A stretch of DNA of 50,128 nt, from assembly GCA_003427395.1 (NCBI GenBank), contig BFEA01000171.1:583685-633812 (forward strand), written 5' to 3'. The notes under the pieces are model-generated. The model was not told where the DNA came from. It was given only the letters and a program-made list of their open reading frames with translations, and made no database searches. The first letter of the stretch is position 1; every line of letters begins with the position of its first letter. Both the position numbers and the translations under genes were made by a program. Below are positions 1 through 11,122 of the stretch, in pieces. This DNA comes from Chara braunii. Its lineage: Eukaryota > Streptophyta > Charophyceae > Charales > Characeae.

Positions 1-285
1 TCGGGGCCTTTGCAGAAATGCCCCTGGTACCGTACGTGTCACCGGTACTTATACCGGCTCCCCGTACGGTACGGGGGGCAGTCTCGTACCAGTTCTCTGC
101 TGCTGTACTTGTACTCAGTGTGACTTGCCGTTTCGGCATTGGGAATCCAAGACTTCNACTTTGTGCCTTGCNACTGTGTCTGCGTCCAACCCTCAGTCCG
201 AGTCCGTCGTGTCGAGTGAGTGAGTGTGTGTGTGTGCTCTCACTCTCTCCCTCTCTCTCTCCTCTCCCTCGGCTCACCCTCAGCC

Positions 286-1888
286 TCACTCCCGTTGCAT
301 TCGAGGTCGAACATCCTCCTTGCCTTGATCTTGGCATTGGGAGGTCTTGTGCTTGGTGTTGTTGCCCCAATAACAACAGTCATAACGGCTGCGGTACTTG
401 TATTCGGCCTCAGTCAAGTTGAACTTGACCCATGGTACTGGCTGTCCAATTCCGGCCGACGATGCGGTTTTCGCCTTCCCTTTTCCACGGGAGTTGTTGT
501 TGCTTCGTGGCTGGGCAGCGCCCACCTGATCTCCCTCACGTGATGCTGGGGTGGTTGTCGGGTCTAGCACAATGTTGTCCGGTTAGACTGCAGCGACATG
601 CTGCAAACACGGACCAAATTTTCCTCTCCACATGGGTTGGCTGCCACCTTTCTCGTGTGCAGCAATCCGGTTGGTCTTGATGATCTCACGCGCCTTGTCG
701 ATGATCTCGACGAAGGTCATGTATCGTTCTCGGTCACCGAGTGTGAGGCTAAAGGCGGCACACGACCGGTTGTAGAACTCCCGACGCAGATGCGGAAATG
801 GTAAGTCAAGATCGGGCGTTGCCACGATCTTTTGCCACTCCGTGAGCTAGTCACGTGTTGGTGCGTTGCCTTGAGTCACGCTGAAGAGGTGGTTGATGGC
901 GAGCGTCGGGGCGTCGTCCACGATGAACCGCTTCTTCCATTGTCTCGTCAGATCGTCCCAAGAGATCTTTTTGCGTAGATCGGCAACCTGGACGCCGTGG
1001 ATGGTTGCCAGGTGGCTGAACCAGATGGCATCCGCCCTTTGAGGTGAGGAACAGCGCCCCGATGTACGAGTGCTCAGGGACGTGACGAATCCGAAGTTCC
1101 ATCGTAAAACCCTCCCACCAAGGGACCGGGGCTTGATGCGTACAGTCATCAAATTTTTTGATCCGGAATATCGGAATTTTGTAATGTTGCGGACTACTGC
1201 TGCCATCCTTGTCGGGCAGCTGGTGGAGTTGTCGAACCTCGGTCTTCAAGGTGTCCAGCTGCTCGCTGATGGTGGCTGGTGCGGCGAAGGTGCTGATGTC
1301 GCCGAGCATTGCGACCACATGGTCAACTCGTTCCTCCAATTGGCGGGTTGAGGCTGCACTGCTGGGTTCGCCAACAACTGATCCTGGTGCCGCTTGCTCC
1401 AAGTCCTGAACACGGGAATTGAATGCCTGTGTGGCATCCTCGTGCAGATCCTTATGGTTCTACACTGCCCATCGGAGTTCCTGGTGCTGTTTCTCTAACT
1501 CGGACTGCAGGTGGTTACAAGTGTAAACCAACCGGGTCACGAGTTCGGAGAGGAACTCCTTGTGCTGCTCTTCCGGTGTCGCGTCATCGTGACCCTCAGA
1601 TGGTTCAAAATGCCAGAACTTGGGCTTGTCGATGTTGGCGGCTCCATGCCGCTGCAGCCGATCCTGGGCCTCCTTGCAGCGGGCCTGGGCATCTGCGTCA
1701 GCTTCGGCCTGAAGCCGCTGCTTTTCAGCTGCTGCCGCCGCTTCAGCGTGTAGGCGGGCAGCCTCGGCTGCCGCCTGGTGCTGTTCCTCAGCCTCGATTA
1801 GTGCGAGCTGAGCTTGGAACCGTTGTCGGTACTTGGCAATGGACTCGTTGGCCAGTTGGCCTGGCATGCCCAAAGTTGAAACCATCAT
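286..1888 (-). pseudogene. retrotransposon gag polyprotein, decayed
   Basis: Gag would form the virus-like particle and bind element RNA. I start at the Met at 1888 (MMVSTLGMPG), followed by an Ala/Glu/Gln-rich helical stretch (LIEAEEQ, LHAEAAAAAEKQ) and then the gag core (WWEGFTMELRI, SWDDLTRQWKKRF, LPFPHLRREFYNRSC). One frame carries it with in-frame stops at 1460 (TAG), 847 (TAG, where Trp is expected before LTEWQK) and 583 (TAA), plus a frameshift near 1035-1060. The C-terminal zinc knuckle (C-x2-C-x4-H-x4-C) has its second Cys as Gly (codon 364-366) and the final Cys kept. The frame ends at TGA 286-288. It is not translatable as it stands. Confidence 0.75.
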
Positions 1889-1889
1889 G

Positions 1890-1996
1890 GTGGCGGGGCA
1901 CTGCTGACATTGGTACTTCTGCTGACGTGGCACTGCTGACGTGGAACTGCTGCTGATGTGGCACTGCTGCTGATGTGGCACTGCTGACGTTGCGCT
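1890..1996 (-). repeat. GTGGCACTGCTG minisatellite upstream of gag start
   Basis: About five or six degenerate copies of a 12-18 base unit (GTGGCACTGCTGAC / GTGGCACTGCTGCTGAT on the plus strand). In the gag frame it extends the N-terminus with Ser/Ala/Gln/Cys-rich residues, but the Met at 1888 looks like the real start, so this is probably leader sequence. Confidence 0.65.
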
Positions 1997-2345
1997 TACC
2001 AAACCGGGAATGCAGACAAAGGGTTAGGTGGAAGGGAAACGCAGAAAGGTAAAACTGCACTTCCTATTCCCGATCCTAAGCAACAGAATAAAATAAAGTA
2101 AAAATAAAAGAAGAGGATCACCCCCACCCCCCCCTTTTTTTTTTTTTTTTTAAGATATGTCGATCTGCTATCAGTGAGGCATTACAGAGGAGTACTATGA
2201 GCGAGATCTAGGCAAGGTTTCGCAAAAATTTCGACTTTCAAGAAAATGCAATCTTGAAAAAAAAAATTGCGCGAAATCGACTAGAGGTTCCATTTTCAAA
2301 AGAATCGGTCTAGTCCAAGAATATGACAACCTTCCTAGTTCACCC

Positions 2346-2366
2346 TTTTTTTTTTTTTTTTTTTTT
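2346..2366 (-). other. poly(A) tail of LINE B
   Basis: Run of 21 T on the plus strand exactly where the 3' UTR homology with the second LINE copy (tail at 30721-30786) stops. It marks the 3' end of the retrotransposed RNA. Confidence 0.85.
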
Positions 2367-3155
2367 CATTGAACACCCCCACCAGTGTTAGTGCTGCTGA
2401 TAAGAGCAGACACCCCTAACACCTGGGGGAAGGCTCCATCTATTGGTGGGGAGCGTCACCTGCTGGAAAACGGGTCCACCGTCCCATATACAAAAAACAT
2501 TATGTCTGAGAAAAGTTAGAACAATGACTGTGGGGCCTGCCAGCTTTGACTGCCCTGCAACCCAGGGGATTGACTGAGCAGGCCCATATAGTGTCCAGCG
2601 GTGTGGCCATTTGTGAGCTTGGAGAGATGCCATTGCCTTTTGCACCTCTTCACCCTCAAAAGCAGGGCGCCAGATAAGCAGTTAAGGGCTGATACTAATA
2701 AGAAAGACTACTCACTCCAAGCCATGCCCAATGGCACAGAATGCTCAGGATACTCAGACTGCCAGCATTGACTACCCGAACTAAACATACAACAAATATA
2801 TACATTAGTCCTCCCCAGGGGGCTCCAGGGAGGAATTCCATATGTGGGCACCTAAAGGTGTACTTAGTTGTACCTGAACATATATGTGAATGTACCAACT
2901 TGTATGCGTGTGTGAGGTTGTAAAGGAGACCAGGCTAACAGTATTACATTCAGGACAAAATCTCTGCCAGAGACAGGGCGTGAGGTGGGAAGGGGTCTGA
3001 GAAATCCGAGGGAGGGCGTAGTGGGAACAAGGGTTCTATATTTGTCCAGTCCTTGAAAACTAGATGGTAGTCTCTCAATTCATCCAAATCGCGTGGTCCC
3101 TCTTCCCTGTCACCACTCCATTATACTTTTGCAATCCATCCTTCTCTTTCCCCTC
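2367..3155 (-). other. LINE B 3' UTR
   Basis: Non-coding, about 790 bases between the end of ORF2 and the poly(A). The last ~110 bases (2367-2480) align with 30620-30720 of the other LINE copy in opposite orientation: both share the motif CTCCCCACCAATAGA, a CCAGCAGGTG box upstream of it and a 'TGCTC..A.CAGCA' end. Conserved 3' UTR ends in LINE families are usually what the RT recognises for target-primed reverse transcription. Confidence 0.75.
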
Positions 3156-6100
3156 CTACCCAGTTTGTGCAACATGTCGTAATTCGTCGCGTAACATCTC
3201 CAATTTGTCTTGTGTCCAACCACCTCTGTGTGAGTGTACCTGCTGCTGAATCTGTTTTGTAATCTCTGACCCTTCCACCCGCACCTTCTCCATGGCCAGG
3301 ATGCATCTTTGCCACCAAAGTGCCCATATCACCGCCCTCCTTCCCAATCTGTACATGTTCCCTACGAAGGTCGTGGCTGTTCCTGCCAGTGGCCAATATC
3401 CCGCCAATACGGCTTGCCATGACCAAGCCAAGGGATGTCAGATTCCATTTTCCGCCATATGTGGTCCCACCATCTCCATATGAATTGGGCAATTGGACAT
3501 TGCATGAAAATATGTTCAATGGTCTCCGCCTTCTTATGGAAAAGGAAGAGACTCTAACATCGCTGGCACCATGGGAGCAATAGACCTCTTTGTTCGAGGT
3601 TTGTAGTCAACCAGTCATTGGTTGGCAGACAGCGGTGGGCTATCTGCCACTGCAGGGAGGTGATTTTCATGGTCTTGGGTTTTTGTTCCTTGAACCATTG
3701 GATTGGTGACAGGAGGGTGCGGTCCACATTTAGGTGTTTGGCCCATCTGTCGTTAATCGTATCTCTCATATACCGTTTAGGTTTGAGCATTTTGTAGGTT
3801 GATTTGATCGTTAGCTGGTGCAGGCTAATATGACCTACCTTGGGGGCTCCCCTCTTTTGGGGAGGCTGCCAAGTCCATTCCACCGGGTCCAGAGGCAGGT
3901 CCTGGATTGATTTGCTTGGCTGGAACGCCACCCTTTGTCCCTTCTCTTCTATAACTCTCACTCGGTGCACTGCTGCTTTTTCTCTCCATTCAAAAGGTGC
4001 TCTACCCCCTTGGAGGGTGCCCGTTTTGGTGATGGTGTAGTGTTCGACTAGGACTGTTTGGGGTGAGACGGTATGTATTTGGCCAATCCTCGACGGGGTT
4101 TCTATGTTTGCCACCCAATCTCCTACTCTCAAGGTGGGACCACGTTTGAGGATCCGACACCATTCTAGTGCGATGGCTTCAATAAGGTTTTCCAAAAGCC
4201 CTTCTACATGATGGAAGTACCTTAAGGTTACTCGCATCTGGTCCCCTGTTTTCCAGTCCTGCCTCTCATTATCCCAAAGGTCCCCTACCCCGAGTACACC
4301 ATGCTTAACCCAGTTCTTCCAGGGTAGAGATGAGCTTCTCATGATGCAGCCCCTCGTGTCTGTCACCCACCTATTTCCAAAGAGGGGTTGACGATGGACC
4401 TCCTCCCAACGGTTAGGGTGGGTCCTATCTAGAATCGGAAGTTTACGCCAGGTTTGCAGCAGAGATGGCCAAAAGTTGTCCAACGTTTGACCCCTGCCTT
4501 CCGGCCCATCCCTTCCATGTGGAAACTTACGTGGGATCGTCCAAAATCGGTCCTCCAACCATGTCAGCGGATGGATCGTATGGGGGGTGTCTGGGCCAGC
4601 CGGGCCAAATGTTCCAGAGCTAAAACACTCCACGGGCTCTGGGGGGCAAAAACAAGTTTTTTTATCCACTTAACTCGTAATGCTTGCACCTGCGTGGCTG
4701 GATCAATTATTCCCAAGCCTCCCCCCGCTTGAGGCTGGATAATTGAGTCCCACGCCACTCGGCTAATTGCATTGGCCTGCTCTCCATCTCCCCTCCATAA
4801 GAAAGCCGCTGCCTTTTTCCTTAGGCTCCTCAGAGCCGCTTTGCTCAATGACCACAACAAGGACTTGTACCATAATGTTGCAAAACTCACATTATTAAGT
4901 ACTAGAGCTCGACCAAAAAGGGATGTGTGCATGTTTCTTCAATTGTTTAGTTTGTTCTGAGCCAGGGCGGTGATCCACCCGTCATTAATTGGTGGCCATC
5001 CCTCTGTGGTCATGGTTACCCCTAGGATTCTGATTGGGGTTTCTACCGACACCCATGCAATGGGTGGTGACTCTGGAGGGCGTCCCCCTTGGTAGTGAAT
5101 CCACCATCCTTATGTTTTAGAGCCCCAATTAACTGTCATGTCGGAAACCTTGGCAATTTTTTCCATCATCCGTTGGATTTCCTCCATATTGCCGTGTGTG
5201 GCCTCTGCCATTATTGTGAGGTCATCCGCGAACAGAGAGCACACCGGGATTGCGTCCTCCGGGATGCGTGTGACACGGATTTTAGTAATATTTTTGTTTG
5301 TCCGGAGGTTGGCGGCTAGTGCCTCCATAATGACCAGGAAAAGGAACGGGGCAATTGGATCCCCCTGGCGGACCGATTGCTCTAAATGTAGGGGTGGCAC
5401 AAGACTTTCATTGACTTGGACGCATGTGGTAGCATTTTAGTGTAGGATTTGTATCCAGCGTCTGAAGTCCGGCCCAAAGTTCATTTTTTCTAGACATTTG
5501 TACAGAAACAACCAGTCCACGTGGTCATAGGCCTTTTCAAAGTCGATGAAGATTAGGGCCGCATTTTGACGAGAGTGTCTCGTGAGCTCGAGGATCTCAT
5601 GGATCAACATGATATTTTCTTGTATATTCCTTTTCTCCATGAAGCCGGTTTAAGCGGGATGGATGATCTCTTCCATTATCGGGATCATTCTGTTTGCCAG
5701 GGCTTTAGACAACATTTTATACACTACTGTAAGGAGCGTTATTGGTCTGTAATTTATGATATCCATCTTATCCCCTTTTTTATAAAGGAGGGTTAGTATC
5801 CCTTGCCCCACCCTTTCTCCCATCTCCCTTGTGAGCCATGCTTCGGTGTAGAAGTCCATAACATCTTGGCTCATAAAATCCCATGTGGTTTCCCAGAACT
5901 CTTTAGGGAAGCCATCAATGTCGAGAGCCTTTTCCTCCTTCATTTGTAGAAGGGCGGTCCATATCTCGTGTTTAGAGAGTGGGGTCTCTAAAGAATCGCG
6001 TTGCTTGGGCGTCAATGTTTTGTTTAGTGGTTCCAAGAATTCTTTTATCAGATGATCGTGATATGGCGCGTCTGATTTATCTATATGCAAGGATAAAAGA

Positions 6101-7403
6101 TCTTTGTAGAAATCATATGTTATTTCTGTGCAGCGGGTTGTGGTTACGGGTGAGTCTGATTCCTTGGTTTTCCGTTCGTAAAGTGCTTCGATAGTGGTTC
6201 TTTAAATTTGTGTCCTAGCCAAATTGAAGAAGTGAGAGTCCATTGCTCCTTCAGTGGAGAACTTGGATAGCCTTGCCCTTGTTTGGGCTCCTTGCCATCG
6301 ATACTGTACGTACTTCAAAAGTTGATCCTTCAATTCTTGTATGCGAGTTTGTAGTTCAGCGGTCCTTTGTTCCTGCCCTTGCGAGTTTTGTTCCTGTTCG
6401 GCATCCACTAAGTTTTGCATAATTGTGACTTCTTGCTGATATCTATGGGCAGCTAAATATTTGGAGTATTCATTACACTTTTTGGCCATAAAAAACAGTC
6501 CGTTATTAAACCAAGCGATTTGTGATTCTTGTTGAGGGCGGTAGTCTTTCCAGAAATACCAAGCCTGTTGTAGGTACTTCTGGAAGGATTTGGATCTAAG
6601 TAGGGAGGTGTTTAGTTTATAGTAGTTGGCCCCTGGTCTGACCGTTTACGAAACGTCCAAACCGCCATGAACATCCTGTGGTCTAGACCAGGATATGGGC
6701 TGGTCGGTAGTATTGTCGTCACTATGAGTCCCCCTCTCAACTCCTCTGAAGCCAAGATTAGATCGATTCGGGATTTGGACAATCTGGCAGGATCATTGTT
6801 TTGGATGCATGTAAAGGCTCTTTCCGTAGGGTAGCTGCGCCTGAAGGTGTCGAAAAGTGAGAGAGGGACGCACATGCCTCTCATCATTTGCTCATCCTCC
6901 TCTGCGTTGTGTGCGGTGGTGTGGGAGACTTTCCATCGGTCCAGCCACCTGTCTAGTGCGGCATTGAAGTCTCCTTCTAGTATTAGTGGGATATCTGGGG
7001 TAGGGATTGTTTCAATTCTTTCAAAAAAGGACCTTTCGCGGGTTGTGTTTGGGGCATATATGGATACTATGTACACTATTTCTAGTTCCAACATGCCCAA
7101 CACTTAAACCCATCCTCCTTCGTCCTCATCCTTCTCCCTGCAGATTACTTCAAAACGTGATTGGGGTGGGATCCAAATTGCTACCCCGGAACTCCCCGGG
7201 CAAGGGGAAAAAGCTTGGTCGCTTTGAAAGGGCCAAGCTTGCTTGTGTGCCCTGTGGTGTTCTGCTGTGTCCATTAGGTGGGTCTCCTGAACGCAAGACT
7301 ACATCCGACCATGTTCTTCCCCCAACCCCCCTCATCAAGTCCCATAATGCTTTGATTTTTTTCCGGGTTGCGAAACGCTAGACCGTTAACATTAATCATT
7401 CCA
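3156..7403 (-). pseudogene. LINE ORF2: APE endonuclease, reverse transcriptase, CCHC zinc finger
   Basis: ORF2 protein nicks target DNA and reverse-transcribes the LINE RNA at the nick. In order on the minus strand: endonuclease start (INVNGL at 7395, CVQETHL near 7290), endonuclease core (SIYAPN, EGDFNAALD, SRIDLIL, LDHRMFM; 7103-6612), linker (6489-6202), RT fingers ([23 protein letters not shown]; 6090-5650), RT palm with first catalytic Asp (FIDFEKAYDHVDW; 5640-5437), RQGDPIAPFLF and FADD active site (5400-5110), thumb/connection (4932-4564) and a long C-terminal part ending in zinc-binding pieces (LLLPWCQRC near 3560, then HIFMQC near 3510). Catalytic residues are kept but several frameshifts and stops break the frame, so it is inactive unless sequencing errors are involved. 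Confidence 0.88.
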
Positions 7404-7499
7404 ATATATAAGTCTGCCTGCTGTAGAATCTATTTCCATTTTTTGTTTTTCCCATCCACCACTTCTACCCAATCCATCGTAGGTTGTGTACCCCTTGAC

Positions 7500-8242
7500 C
7501 CCCTCCTATCTGTTTAATAACTGCGACCATTCTTGCGTCTTCCAATCCACCCCCCTGTTGAGGATGTTTTTCTCAATATCGTGCATATGCATACGAGTAA
7601 TTCATCAGTCTACCGGATATTACTCGGCTTAAATATTAGTTGCCGAGTGTCCAAGAGCATGTTGTGTGTATGCCATTGTAACCCTGCCTCCTTATTTTCT
7701 TCGAATCTCACGTAGAGATCCTTGTGAGCCATCTTCCGGCCTTCTGTTGATACACTGATGGTAGCCATTGCTCCTGGTTCATAATGACTGGCAATAAATT
7801 ATGTGACTGCATGGGTCCTTAATGCCCTTCTCTCTGCATATGCCAACCGTGTAGGGTCATTCCTCCATAGGCAGGGGTATATGGGTCCTCAAATTCAGCG
7901 GGTGACAAGCCCTGTTCCCATTCCTCGACCTTCCTTCTAATCGGTAGCACCAGTACCTTGTCTCCCTTTGGCAGGCTCTTGTGGTATAGCCCCTTTTCAA
8001 TAAGGTGGCGCAGTTTGTCTTTGTGTTAGGGTTTCATAGTGTTTTTTTGTTTTTGTTTTTTGTTTTTTTTGGCCTGTTTCCTTTTTTGATGTTTGCACTA
8101 TGGTCTCATATCGTTTGTTTTTTAAAATTTTGATGAAATTCGCACCGCAATTGCCAACGAAAACGACATACATTTGGGCCCCCGTTAACCGTCTCTCAAT
8201 TCGGTGCAAAATTCGTTGAAAATAACACCCCTGGTTAACCAC
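7500..8242 (-). pseudogene. possible LINE ORF1 remnant
   Basis: Upstream of ORF2 the minus strand has short coding-like pieces that change frame: one at 8020-7860 (KGLYHKSLPKGDKVLVLPI.., WEQGLSPAEFEDPYTP) and one at 7790-7590 (MATISVSTEGRKMAHKDLYV.., LQWHTHNMLLD). They are hydrophilic and lie where a LINE ORF1 or the N-terminus of ORF2 would sit. I do not recognise a domain. A (T)n-rich patch at 8040-8090 interrupts it. Confidence 0.4.
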
Positions 8243-9424
8243 GTGTGGGGGAGGGGAGTAATCTATGAGTGATGAGCATAGTCTGAGGCACTACATTTCC
8301 GGACTCTTTTCGGGACCCCCCCCCCAATTTTTTCCAGCAGAAAAGGTCATGATTAGTGACACGGCGGGTAACAGACCCGCCTATCTCTTTTGCAACCTGG
8401 GACATAATGAGCCCCGATAGTGAGTAATTATCAATCGACTTGAGGAACCTATGGGAATTCTTACGTTAACTCAATTTCTACCAATCCACAACAGCTTCCA
8501 AGAAAGACCATCTCTTGTATTTATGCGGATCAACTGTCAAGGAGAGCCACTGCATTGCCTCTATTAATCTGTTTCTTAGACGGTCCCAGTCGGACTGAGC
8601 TTTGCGCGGTACTCTGTGCAGCTTCAATACCAACATCAATGCATGGATACGATTGGTCTGTGAGTTGGCATTGAACGCCATCGCCAAATCACCCCCCTCA
8701 CTTTTTGTCAGTTGTTAGCCAGCAGATCAGAACCCGCTTTGGCGCTTGAACAAATTGCGACACATAACCAATGTTAAGAATTTTCGGCAACTACTGGACA
8801 TTCGGATTAATTTCAAAGACCCCGAGCTTAAGAACAGTTTTCCACTCCGAGTGCGGAGCTCACAAAGTTTATCTGCAATCTACCCCGTTCGCTGCCTGAG
8901 CCTCGAAGCGTGACAAAAATCATGAAAGAAGATGAGGGTCTAGTGATATAGATCCCACAAAGATAAGGAGGGATGGGTAGATGAGGCATGTTAAGACATG
9001 GATTCGCATAGGCAGGCTCAAACGGAACAGGTAGTCCGGATGGTCAGAGAAGAAAAATACATCGAATATGAGTTCTGTCTTTATGGCCACGACGACAAGT
9101 TGCAAAGCACTCGCTCGTTTCTAGAGACGGTGGAGCAGGCTGGGGCAAGGCTCAGGTGAGCGCAAAGGTTCCCAAACTTCTCCGCCAGCATTTCAATTAT
9201 TAAATGTTACCCAACAATCTGCAGTTCTCTCAGTGTTTCGCTACTAAGCGATCAGGATTCAGCGACTTGTTTATTTAAGTGGCATTCATGCATTCGAGTT
9301 ACCCAAAAGTTTCAGTCAGAAGCGATCAACATTCAATCATTGCCATTTGACCCTGAGATCGGTATCAATCAGATAGTGCCCTCACCCAAGAAGTTGAGGC
9401 TAGCTTCAGTATTCATCTCTGCCC
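8243..9424. other. unassigned intergenic stretch
   Basis: No recognisable gene. A short minus ORF (8478-8687) has a hydrophilic helical look (KAQSDWDRLRNRLIEAMQWLS) and may be more of the LINE ORF1. A TTTATTTAA box lies at about 9268, and two copies of AAGCGATCA at about 9246 and 9321 sit upstream of the ORF at 9425. Confidence 0.5.
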
Positions 9425-9976
9425 ATGAGCGCAATTCAGCCATCCCCTGCCAGTGAATCAGTCTTGGCCAGTCTCAACAAGATAGCCCTCAAGGATACTA
9501 TCCAGTATCAATACGTCAGTGCGGTTGGCTTCAGTCAAGGGGGTCTGTCGATCTTTGTTGTCCTCACCAGATTCGCAGGCGGTACCATTCATGACCTGAG
9601 ACTCTATGTGAGGAAGGGTAAGGAAGCCCACGAGCACTTCGATTCAGTCTGGATCTCAACAACAAAGTATCTTGAGGTAAAGGGAAAGGAGCTTCATGAG
9701 AATGGAACAAAGCTGATCCGCAGCTTTGGACCCAAGCTTTGCACCGACTATCCCAGGACTCAAGTTCCCTTTCCTCTCACAGAGGGTTCTTGCTTGGGAG
9801 ACTTAGTGGATCTGGCCAAAAGGTACATTTCTCCTACAGAGATCGACTATGAGGCAGTGACTGAACCATCTGAGTTCAAACATTTAAACAAGGGATTTTC
9901 TCTCAACCATATCTTCCTACTCTATAGGAGGAATTTTGTGCTATGGTTGGCTTCCATATCATGGGACTTGGATTGA
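9425..9976 (+). CDS. hypothetical protein, 183 aa, unrecognised
   Basis: The longest uninterrupted ORF here that is not retroelement-like. It starts at an ATG in a fair context (GCCCATGAGC) and ends TGA. The protein is soluble-looking and mixed in composition: a Ser-rich N-terminus, a hydrophobic strand-rich block (residues ~33-50, SAVGFSQGGLSIFVVLTRF), a basic/acidic middle (LRLYVRKGKEAHEHFDSVW, residues ~58-78), and a C-terminal half with PFPLTEGSCLGDLVDLAKRY. I see no signal peptide, clear membrane segment or known motif. It sits between the LINE and gypsy element C. It could be a host gene, an exon, or the private ORF of a non-autonomous element. No function is claimed. Confidence 0.45.
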   Translation: MSAIQPSPASESVLASLNKIALKDTIQYQYVSAVGFSQGGLSIFVVLTRFAGGTIHDLRLYVRKGKEAHEHFDSVWISTTKYLEVKGKELHENGTKLIRSFGPKLCTDYPRTQVPFPLTEGSCLGDLVDLAKRYISPTEIDYEAVTEPSEFKHLNKGFSLNHIFLLYRRNFVLWLASISWDLD

Positions 9977-10499
9977 AGTGTTCGGAACTTGCAGGCTTTA
10001 GATGGCTCTACATCTCTAGGCCATAGCTTCATGAAGTACATAGGCATGGCTCAAAGCACAAGAGACGCACAACCAAATGAATGAAGATGAGATCCTAGAG
10101 GGATGAGGGAGGATTCTTGACGAGTGCTCGACATGTCTGTTCATATGTACTTTCTAAGATTATTCTGAGTTCTCACTTTTACCTCATTTATCTTGTCTCT
10201 GTCTTGAGTCAGTCAGTCTTGCTTCGTCTGTATTGACTTTGCTTGATGATGATGCTTTCTGATGATCATGTCTGAGTTCTCAAAAAGTAAATTGGCCAAA
10301 TTGATACATGCATGGCTCACCCTAATTTCATGATATTATTTGCATGATCTTTGTTGTTCCGAATCAAAATGAAAGATTCCTAAGACAGTGGACCGGTGAA
10401 AACCACAATTGAAGGGTCTCGCTCGAAGCCGGACGCACACAACAGGAGGGGATCCGCTTTATTTTATTTATTTATTGCAAACAAAATCAGTGAAATCCT
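9977..10499. other. AT-rich stretch after the 183-aa ORF
   Basis: No gene seen. It is rich in short TGATGATGATG and TCTGAGTTCTCA repeats (the latter at about 10167 and 10272) and ends in a TTTATT-rich patch at 10449-10476 just before the gag end of element C. No LTR start resembling 14527 was found here, so the 5' part of element C appears lost. Confidence 0.5.
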
Positions 10500-10554
10500 A
10501 CGTAACAGCCTGTTGGCTTTCCGGTCGCCCGACGTGGCCTGACTGGGAAAAAGT

Positions 10555-10879
10555 GTGACAGCAACTGGAGGGAGGCCGCAAGGAAGAGGGAGAGGTCAGG
10601 GCAAAGGGGGTCGGGCCTCTGGTGGTCGAGGACAGGGGGATCAGGGGGTTGGCGGTAGAGAAAACCGTCAAGAGGTCCCCCGCAAAACCGTCCTCATTAC
10701 ACTTGATCACCTCCCAGGAGGGGTGAATGGCACCCTCGCCTGCTGCAAGGCAAACCCTGGAAAGCCCTGGGCTTAGAGCAGACCGTGTGGCAGAGGAGAA
10801 TAGATGCGGATCACTGCATCTACTGCGGTGATCCGGGGCACATTATTAAATACTGCCCCAAGTATAGAGATGCCCGGTG
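10555..10879 (+). pseudogene. gag C-terminus with CCHC zinc knuckle
   Basis: Nucleocapsid end of gag, which binds the element RNA. A Gly/Arg-rich stretch (GRGRGQGKGGRASGGRGQG) in one frame is followed, after a frameshift around 10740, by a frame reading GLEQTVWQRRIDADHC and a perfect C-x2-C-x4-H-x4-C knuckle (CIYCGDPGHIIKYC, about 10817-10858), ending at TGA 10877-10879. The N-terminal gag core is missing. Confidence 0.75.
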
Positions 10880-11122
10880 AGCTGTTGCAGAGGCAGCAAA
10901 AGGCAACCGCCGGTAGGGGTCGCAATTGCCCTTACCCCTACACCATGTGGAGAAGAGTGCATACACCATAGAGAAACTCCCAAACCACATGTGTCTATGG
11001 CAAAGTTTGCTGGCCAGTGCCTAGGTACACGTCCAAAGACTGCTTGCGTTAGAGTCTCTCTAGGCACTTCCCTCACAGGTCTGGCAGAAGAGTTGAAGGA
11101 CAGGATGCCAGTCTAGACCAAG
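10880..11122 (+). other. gag-protease linker, no clear frame
   Basis: Between the gag stop and the protease ORF. One frame is open at 10877-11116 but shows no domain. It probably encodes the linker in an intact element. Confidence 0.4.

Larger units (their letters stand above)
1..2060 (-). mobile_element. Ty3/gypsy element A, 5' part (gag), cut by window edge
   Basis: Minus-strand gag remnant of an LTR retrotransposon that runs off the left window edge, so protease and pol are not seen. The part below 286 is partly low-complexity (TG/CT rich, 200-290) with two single Ns at 157 and 172. I could not fix an LTR end or primer site above 2002; the sequence there turns into C and T tracts (2120-2151) and then the LINE tail at 2346. 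Gag-like translation, a near-CCHC knuckle and the resemblance to the other gypsy elements in the window are the basis. Confidence 0.7.
2346..8242 (-). mobile_element. LINE (non-LTR retrotransposon) B, near full length
   Basis: Reading on the minus strand: a weak ORF1-like region (8242-7500), an ORF2 with APE-type endonuclease, RT and C-terminal zinc finger (about 7403-3156), a 3' UTR (3155-2367) and a poly(A) tail seen as 21 Ts at 2346-2366. The 3' UTR end matches the 3' UTR of the LINE copy at 29830-30786, which also ends in poly(A). This supports both boundaries at the 3' end. I did not find a target-site duplication, and the 5' limit is uncertain. Confidence 0.85.
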
